Source: Solirubrobacteraceae bacterium (GTDB lineage Bacteria; Actinomycetota; Thermoleophilia; Solirubrobacterales; Solirubrobacteraceae). Taken from it: a stretch of DNA of 9,960 bases. Positions within the stretch are counted from its first letter, which is position 1. Each line of letters starts with the position of its first letter. The translations under genes were made by a program, and so were the position numbers. The DNA lies in assembly GCA_030149625.1 (NCBI GenBank), contig JASLHP010000224.1, forward strand, positions 1-9,960, written 5' to 3'. Below the pieces are notes generated by a model. It saw nothing but the letters and a program-made list of their open reading frames with translations, ran no database searches and had not been told where the DNA came from. Of the stretch, positions 5,771 to 9,960 are shown in pieces.

Positions 5771-7809
5771 GCTGCGGCCACCAGTGTCACGGTCCCCTGC
5801 TCGTCGACCTCGCCCGACCAGCCGCGCGGCACGAGCAGCGTCGACTCGGGCAGCGCGCACAGCGCCGGACCGGCTACGCGCACGCCCGGCGCGAGCGCGC
5901 CGCGCACGATGCTCGTCGCGACCGGTCCACCGTCGAACACGACCGGTCGCACCTCCGCTGGCGCACCGCGCTCGCCCGTGCCGCGCAGCCGCAGCGTCGG
6001 AGCCGAACCCCAGATCGACACGCGCATCGTCACGAGCTCGACGTCGGCGCCTTCGTCGCGGTAGCCGTAGCGCTGCTCGTGCGCGCGCGCGAACGCGGCT
6101 CGAAGCGCTCGCGAATCGAGCGCGCCGCGCTCGGATGAGCCCGAAGCGAGGCTGTCTGGATCGCACGCGCCCGGCTCGAGCTCCTCGTCCACTGGCAGCT
6201 CGAAGGACTGGCCGCGGTAGCGCAGCTCGTGGCGCACGCGCACGCGCAGCGGCTCGCTCGCGAGCCCCGCGCGCGCCTCGGCCACGAGCGCGCCGCGCTC
6301 CCGCGCAAGGCGCTCGGACGACAGCGAGCCGCCATCCAGCATCACCGTGCGCGCCGCGTCGCGCCGCGGCGCCGCGGCTGCCAGCCCAAGCGCGCTCAAC
6401 ACGCCCGAGGCGCGCGGGCACAGAACTCGTGAGATGCCGATCGCACGCGCGAGCGCGGCCGCGTGCAGTGGCCCGGCCCCGCCGAACGGCATCAGCGCGA
6501 AGCCACGTGGGTCGATCCCCCGCTCGACGCTCATCACCCGGAGCGCGCCCAGCATCTCCGCCTCGGCGACGCGCACGATTCCCAGCGCGCAGGCGAGCGT
6601 GTCGAGGCCGAGCTCACGCGCGAGGCGCGAGACCGCGCGCTCGGCCGCGGCCAGATCGAGCGTCAGGCCGCCCGCCAACGGCGAGTCCTGCAACAAGCGT
6701 CCGAGCAGCAGGTTGGCGTCTGTGACGGTCGCCGCGCTGCCACCGCGCCCGTAACAAGCGGGACCGGGGTCGGCGCCAGCGGAGGCGGGACCCACCCGGA
6801 GCGCGCCGCCCGCGTCGCGCCAGGCGATCGAGCCGCCGCCCGCGCCTACCGTGTGGATGTCGAGCGCTGGCAACGCGAGCGGACGCCCCGCGATCGTGCG
6901 TGCAGCCGTCTCGGCGACGCGTGAGCCCTCGATCACGCATACATCGCAAGAGGTGCCGCCCATGTCGAAGCACAGCACCTCGCTCTGCCCGGCGAGTTCC
7001 GCCAGCGCCAGCGCGCCCGCGACGCCGCCCGCGGGCCCCGAGAGCACCGTCAGCGCGGCGTGCGCGCCGGCGCGGTCGATGTCGGTGAGCCCGCCCGAGG
7101 ACTGCATGATCTGCGGTTCGCACAGGCCGCTGGCGCTGGCGTCGTCCGCGAGCTTGGCGAGATACGCGGCCAGCAGGGGCGAGAGCGCGGCGTCCAGCAC
7201 GGTCGTGGCGGTGCGCTCGTACTCGCGAAACGTGCCCACGAGCTCGTAGGAGAGCGACACGTGAACGTGCGGCGCCAACTCCGCCAGCAGCGTCGCGAGC
7301 AGCAGCTCGTGGGCCGGATCCGCGTATGCGTGCAGCAGCGAGACCGCGACCGCTTCCGGGTCGGCGCGCGTGAGCCGCTCGACCAGCTCGCGCGCGAGGA
7401 GGGGGTCGAGTGCGCGCACGACGCCGTCCGGCCCCATGCGCTCGGGAGCGCCGAAGCGCAGCGGCGCCGCCACCAACGGCGCCGGCGCTGTGGCGCACAG
7501 CTCGTACAGATGCGCTCGATTCTGGCGCGCCAGCTCGATCACATCCGTGAAGCCGGCGGTCGCGATCAGCGCGGTGCGCGCAGTACGGCCCTCCAGCAGC
7601 GCGTTCGTCGCCACCGTCATGCCGTGCGCGAAGCGCGTCACCTCCTGCGCTCGCGCCCCGGCCTGCGCGAGCACGTCGGTCACCGCCGCGAGCACGCCGG
7701 CGGCCTCGTCTGAGGGCGTCGAGGGGACCTTCGCGGCGTAGACGGTCGCGGTGTCGTCGAGCAGTACAGCGTCGGTGAAGGTGCCGCCGACGTCCACGCC
7801 CAGGAGCAT
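5767..7809 (-). CDS. hyuA: Hydantoinase A / oxoprolinase family ATP-binding subunit (HyuA)
   Basis: ATP-dependent subunit of the hydantoinase/oxoprolinase superfamily with the ASKHA fold, 680 residues, full length. Motifs in order: GVDVGGTFTD at 4-13 (phosphate 1), an HGMTVATNALLEG stretch at about 62-74, GPAGGVAG at 258-265, a second nucleotide motif FDMGGTSCDV at 281-290, VGAGGGSIAW at 321-330, PASAGADPGPACYGRGG at 341-357 and PFGGAGPLHA at 441-450. The start ATG 7809 leads straight into the first strand. No Shine-Dalgarno sequence precedes it, and it stands 20 bases after the stop of the small upstream gene, so it is probably translated from that gene's transcript. It overlaps hyuB by 4 bases. 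The superfamily includes N-methylhydantoinase, 5-oxoprolinase, acetone carboxylase and caprolactamase; sequence alone does not separate these. Confidence 0.92.
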   Translation of the reverse strand: MLLGVDVGGTFTDAVLLDDTATVYAAKVPSTPSDEAAGVLAAVTDVLAQAGARAQEVTRFAHGMTVATNALLEGRTARTALIATAGFTDVIELARQNRAHLYELCATAPAPLVAAPLRFGAPERMGPDGVVRALDPLLARELVERLTRADPEAVAVSLLHAYADPAHELLLATLLAELAPHVHVSLSYELVGTFREYERTATTVLDAALSPLLAAYLAKLADDASASGLCEPQIMQSSGGLTDIDRAGAHAALTVLSGPAGGVAGALALAELAGQSEVLCFDMGGTSCDVCVIEGSRVAETAARTIAGRPLALPALDIHTVGAGGGSIAWRDAGGALRVGPASAGADPGPACYGRGGSAATVTDANLLLGRLLQDSPLAGGLTLDLAAAERAVSRLARELGLDTLACALGIVRVAEAEMLGALRVMSVERGIDPRGFALMPFGGAGPLHAAALARAIGISRVLCPRASGVLSALGLAAAAPRRDAARTVMLDGGSLSSERLARERGALVAEARAGLASEPLRVRVRHELRYRGQSFELPVDEELEPGACDPDSLASGSSERGALDSRALRAAFARAHEQRYGYRDEGADVELVTMRVSIWGSAPTLRLRGTGERGAPAEVRPVVFDGGPVATSIVRGALAPGVRVAGPALCALPESTLLVPRGWSGEVDEQGTVTLVAAA

Positions 7810-7829
7810 GCCTGGAGGTTATGCGAGCG

Positions 7830-8264
7830 TCACGCGGCGGCCAGCTCGCGGTTCTCGGTATCGGCCAGATGCTGATGGGAGGGGCAGTAGCCGTTGTGCG
7901 GCAGCGGCGTGCGCTGACACGCCGAGCCCTTGCGGGTCGTCGCGCGACACTGCGGCGGCGCGCCGCTGACCGCGGTGTAGCCCTCGTGCGGGTGTTCGCT
8001 CAGAAACAGCTGTGCGTAGCCGACGTAGCGCGTGACGACGTGGTGCACGTGGCTCTGCTCTGACATCGGGAAGTAGTTGCGGATGTCGAGGAACAGCGTG
8101 CGCGCGGGGCGAGCGAAGTAGTGGCGGTCGACTGCCATGCGGGTTATCACCTGCTCACACGCATGTAGGACGGCCGCGTGGTTGCTGGTGGGCGGCGCGC
8201 CGGGTAGCGGAGCTTGAATCTGGGCAGCGAGCTCTCTGTAGATGGCTCTACTGAACTGGTACAT
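7830..8264 (-). CDS. Small conserved hypothetical protein with C-terminal Cys/His zinc-binding-like motif
   Basis: Protein of 144 residues that I cannot assign to a characterised family. The N-terminus MYQFSRAIYRELAAQI is followed by a helical region rich in His, Tyr and Phe (about 28-92). The tail holds Cys106, Cys116, Cys127 and His130 in C-R-A-T-T-R-K-G-S-A-C and G-Y-C-P-S-H, a short C-x9-C-x10-C-x2-H pattern like the small zinc motifs of the DUF5763 type (from memory). No membrane segment or signal peptide. Start: ATG 8264, with GAGGAG at 8274-8279 nine bases upstream, the clearest ribosome site of this operon. It is the first gene of the run into hyuA, 20 bases away, but may be a lineage-specific protein that merely shares the transcript. 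Possible nucleic-acid binding or regulatory role is inference only. Confidence 0.75.
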   Translation of the reverse strand: MYQFSRAIYRELAAQIQAPLPGAPPTSNHAAVLHACEQVITRMAVDRHYFARPARTLFLDIRNYFPMSEQSHVHHVVTRYVGYAQLFLSEHPHEGYTAVSGAPPQCRATTRKGSACQRTPLPHNGYCPSHQHLADTENRELAAA

Positions 8265-8295
8265 GGTGTTCTACTCCTCGCCCTCTATCGCTCTA

Positions 8296-8308
8296 TCTGA
8301 TGGTCAGA
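8296..8308. promoter_or_regulatory. Operator-like inverted repeat upstream of the hyu operon
   Basis: TCTGA-TGG-TCAGA, with two further pairs beyond one mismatch on each side (CTaTCTGA / TCAGAgAG), 31-43 bases upstream of ATG 8264. Position and symmetry suit a repressor site for the operon; no regulator gene is nearby to confirm it. Confidence 0.35.
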
Positions 8309-8388
8309 GAGCACACCCGCCATTCCCACAGACTCCGCCGTCTCCGGGAACTTCCACAAGCATCAACACGTTTGCGCGTCGAAAGGAC

Positions 8389-8409
8389 CGCCGGATCACG
8401 AATCCGGCG
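8389..8409 (-). terminator. Hairpin downstream of nadB
   Basis: CGCCGGAT-loop of 5-ATCCGGCG is a perfect 8-bp stem about 50 bases past the nadB stop on the minus strand, followed by GTCCTTTC, which is only weakly U-rich. It is a plausible nadB terminator separating it from the hyu operon, but not a textbook intrinsic one. Confidence 0.45.
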
Positions 8410-8457
8410 AGAACTTCCGAACTTCTTACGAAGCGCAGAGCCCGCTCGGTAAGGGCG

Positions 8458-9954
8458 CTACCGCCAGGTCTGCCAGGAGAGCGCGCGCTCGCCGCTGAGG
8501 ACCACGTGACGCAGATCGAGCGCGGGGTCGGGCTCGGAGTGGTCCGCGCGCTGGTGCGCGCCCCTGCTCTCCGCACGCGCGAGCGCGCAGCGCGCGATCA
8601 GACGAGCGAGCGGATGCGGGTCGCCGAGCAGCCGCTCGAGGCCATCCGGGGTGCGCACCACGCCCGCGTCGCGCCACAGCGCGGCGCGTGTGGCTCGCTC
8701 GGCGCTCGGCGGCGCCGGTAGCGCTCGCAGTCTCGCGAGCTCGCGCGCGCTCGCCGGCCGATGCTCCCGCGCAGGCTGCGACAGCGCGTCGACGACGGCG
8801 CGTCGCGCGAACACGAAGCACTCGCTCAGCGAGTTGGACGCGAGCCTGTTGGCGCCATGCAGGCCCGTGCACGAGGACTCGCCGACAGCGTAAAGGCCGG
8901 GCAGCGTCGAGCGCGCATCCAGGTCGGTGACGATGCCTCCCATCATGTAGTGCGCGGCCGGCGCAACCGGGACGAGCTCGCGTGCCGGGTCCAAGCCCGC
9001 CGCGCGCAGCGAGGCGACGACGTTCGGGAAGTGCGCGGGATCGATCGCACGCATGTCGAGCCCGACGGAGCGCTCGCCCGAGTGCTCCAGCAGCGTGTGA
9101 ATCGCCCTCGAGACCTCATCGCGAGGAGCAAGCTCGTCCACGAACCGCCGTCCGTCGGCATCATGCAGCGTCGCGCCCTCGCCGCGGATCGCCTCGGTCA
9201 CGAGAAAGCCCTCGCGTCCCGGAATCCCGGTGACCGCGGTCGGGTGAAACTGCAGCAGCTCGAGGTCGGCGAGCGATGCGCCGGCCGCGTGCGCGAGCAT
9301 CAGGCCGACGCCCTGAGAGCCGGGCGGATTCGTCGTCCTGGCCCACAGCGCGGCGGCACCGCCGGTCGCGATCACGACCGCGCGCGCCGCGACCACGAGG
9401 CCGTCGTCGCAGACGAGGCCGCGGCAGCCGGGCTCGGCGGAGTCGGCGTCGGTCCACAGCGCGTGCGCGCGGGCGCCCTCGAGCACCTTGATCCGCGACT
9501 CCTCGGCCGCCAGCGCGGAGAGCTGGCGCACGACTCGCCGTCCGGTCGCGCTGCCGCCGGCGTGCACGACCCGCCTCAGCGAGTGGCCCCCCTCGAGCCC
9601 GAGCGCCAGGTGTCCGAAACGATCGGCGTCGAAGCGCACGCCCAGAGCCTGCAGGTCCGCGACCCGTTCGGGAGCCTCGCGCACGAGCGTTTCCGCGGCG
9701 CTGCGCCGCACCAGCGCGCGGCCCGCGACCTCGGTGTCGCGCAGGTGCAGCTCGAAGCTGTCGTCCGCGGCCAGCGCCGCCGCGAGGCCGCCCTGTGCCC
9801 AATAGCTCGCGGTCTGCGCCAGCGGCGTCGCCGAGACCAGCACGACACTGGCGCCTTGGCTCGCCGCGCACAGCGCCGCGTACAGCCCGGCCGCGCCCGC
9901 GCCCACCACAGCGATGTCGGCGTCGTGGGTCCCTGCCGGGGGAAGCGCGAGCAT
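8458..9954 (-). CDS. nadB: L-aspartate oxidase NadB
   Basis: FAD enzyme oxidising L-aspartate to iminoaspartate, the first step of de novo NAD synthesis, in the cytosol; 498 residues, near the usual 500-540. Domains: FAD-binding VVGAGAAG at 16-23, YWAQGGLAAAL at 51-61, EGGHSLRRVVHA at 121-132, QFHPTA at 235-240, EAIRGEGA at 254-261, RDEVSRAI at 278-285, AHYMMGG at 334-340, GLHGANRLASNSLSE at 364-378, and a C-terminal helical domain with ESRGAH. His237, Arg283, His335 and Arg370 align with active-site residues described in E. coli NadB (His244, Arg290, His351, Arg386). The retained Arg in RDEVSRAI and the EAIRGEGA context favour NadB over succinate dehydrogenase or fumarate reductase flavoprotein. 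The ATG is 6 bases from the window edge, so the true start could lie further upstream. nadA, if adjacent, would be beyond the edge; nadC does not follow. Confidence 0.92.
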   Translation of the reverse strand: MLALPPAGTHDADIAVVGAGAAGLYAALCAASQGASVVLVSATPLAQTASYWAQGGLAAALAADDSFELHLRDTEVAGRALVRRSAAETLVREAPERVADLQALGVRFDADRFGHLALGLEGGHSLRRVVHAGGSATGRRVVRQLSALAAEESRIKVLEGARAHALWTDADSAEPGCRGLVCDDGLVVAARAVVIATGGAAALWARTTNPPGSQGVGLMLAHAAGASLADLELLQFHPTAVTGIPGREGFLVTEAIRGEGATLHDADGRRFVDELAPRDEVSRAIHTLLEHSGERSVGLDMRAIDPAHFPNVVASLRAAGLDPARELVPVAPAAHYMMGGIVTDLDARSTLPGLYAVGESSCTGLHGANRLASNSLSECFVFARRAVVDALSQPAREHRPASARELARLRALPAPPSAERATRAALWRDAGVVRTPDGLERLLGDPHPLARLIARCALARAESRGAHQRADHSEPDPALDLRHVVLSGERALSWQTWR

Positions 9955-9960
9955 CGCCGA

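Larger units (their letters stand above)
8265..8457. other. Intergenic region between nadB and the hyu operon
   Basis: About 193 bases with no supportable gene, AT-richer than its surroundings. It holds the small inverted repeat at 8296-8308, three GAACTTC words (8348-8354, 8411-8417, 8419-8425) and the hairpin at 8389-8409. The promoter of the operon starting at 8264 should lie here, but I cannot identify a convincing -35/-10 pair. No tRNA-like structure was found. Confidence 0.6.

Noticed and set aside
5771..6421. Upstream extension of the hyuB frame (open to 6421)
   Set aside because: It lies entirely within hyuA in another frame. The GTGA overlap at 5767-5770 gives the true start, and family homology begins at residue 4.
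5133..6725. 530-residue plus-strand open frame opposite hyuA/hyuB
   Set aside because: Composition is almost only Arg, Ala, Ser and Pro with no recognisable domain, as expected from antisense reading of GC-rich codons.
8389..8426. Part of a tRNA-like or small RNA structure
   Set aside because: There is only one good stem; no T-loop consensus, no anticodon arm and no CCA-proximal acceptor pairing.
8242..8721. 159-residue plus-strand open frame covering the nadB-hyu gap
   Set aside because: Its second half is antisense to nadB and has shadow-like composition; the part in the gap shows no family motif and no ribosome site.

Overview
The window is GC-rich bacterial chromosome of actinobacterial type. 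The gene repertoire (a ChoD-like GMC oxidoreductase, a mycobacterial-type CysM, an M67/JAMM peptidase, DUF1802, and a small protein with a C-x9-C-x10-C-x2-H tail) best suits a soil actinobacterium, probably Thermoleophilia/Solirubrobacterales. That placement comes from remembered family resemblance, not from a search. There are no RNA genes, IS elements, CRISPR arrays or phage genes. Coding density is high, and almost all the long overlapping ORFs are antisense shadows produced by the high GC content.

Layout. (1) 1-645, minus: the N-terminal part of a GMC-family FAD oxidoreductase that runs off the left edge. (2) 646-732: a short divergent promoter region with a perfect inverted repeat. (3) 733-2534, plus: a compact three-gene unit of cysM (cysteine synthase, O-phosphoserine type), a JAMM metallopeptidase resembling mycobacterial Mec+, and a zinc-ribbon/DUF2007 protein coupled to it by a one-base stop/start overlap. 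(4) 2524-2564: a convergent junction holding a perfect 15-bp tandem duplication that supplies a TAG stop to the gene on each side. (5) 2546-3175, minus: a DUF1802 protein with a recognisable promoter and helically phased direct repeats upstream. (6) 3349-8264, minus: a tightly packed four-gene operon, read in the order unknown small protein, hyuA, hyuB, NAD(P)-dependent 3-hydroxyisobutyrate dehydrogenase-like gene. Its last three genes are joined by 4- and 8-base overlaps. (7) 8265-8457: intergenic, with a hairpin, GAACTTC repeats and a small operator-like inverted repeat. (8) 8458-9954, minus: nadB, L-aspartate oxidase, whose start lies 6 bases from the right edge.

How the genes fit together. 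CysM with a JAMM peptidase recalls the Mycobacterium tuberculosis route, where CysM adds the thiocarboxylate of the carrier CysO to O-phosphoserine and Mec+ releases cysteine from CysO. Here the carrier gene is not in the window and a zinc-ribbon/DUF2007 protein takes the third position. The hyuAB-dehydrogenase operon looks like a catabolic module: ATP-dependent opening of a lactam/hydantoin-like ring, or ATP-dependent carboxylation, followed by oxidation of a beta-hydroxyacid. Its substrate cannot be read from sequence. nadB is the first step of de novo NAD synthesis and is not followed by nadC here.
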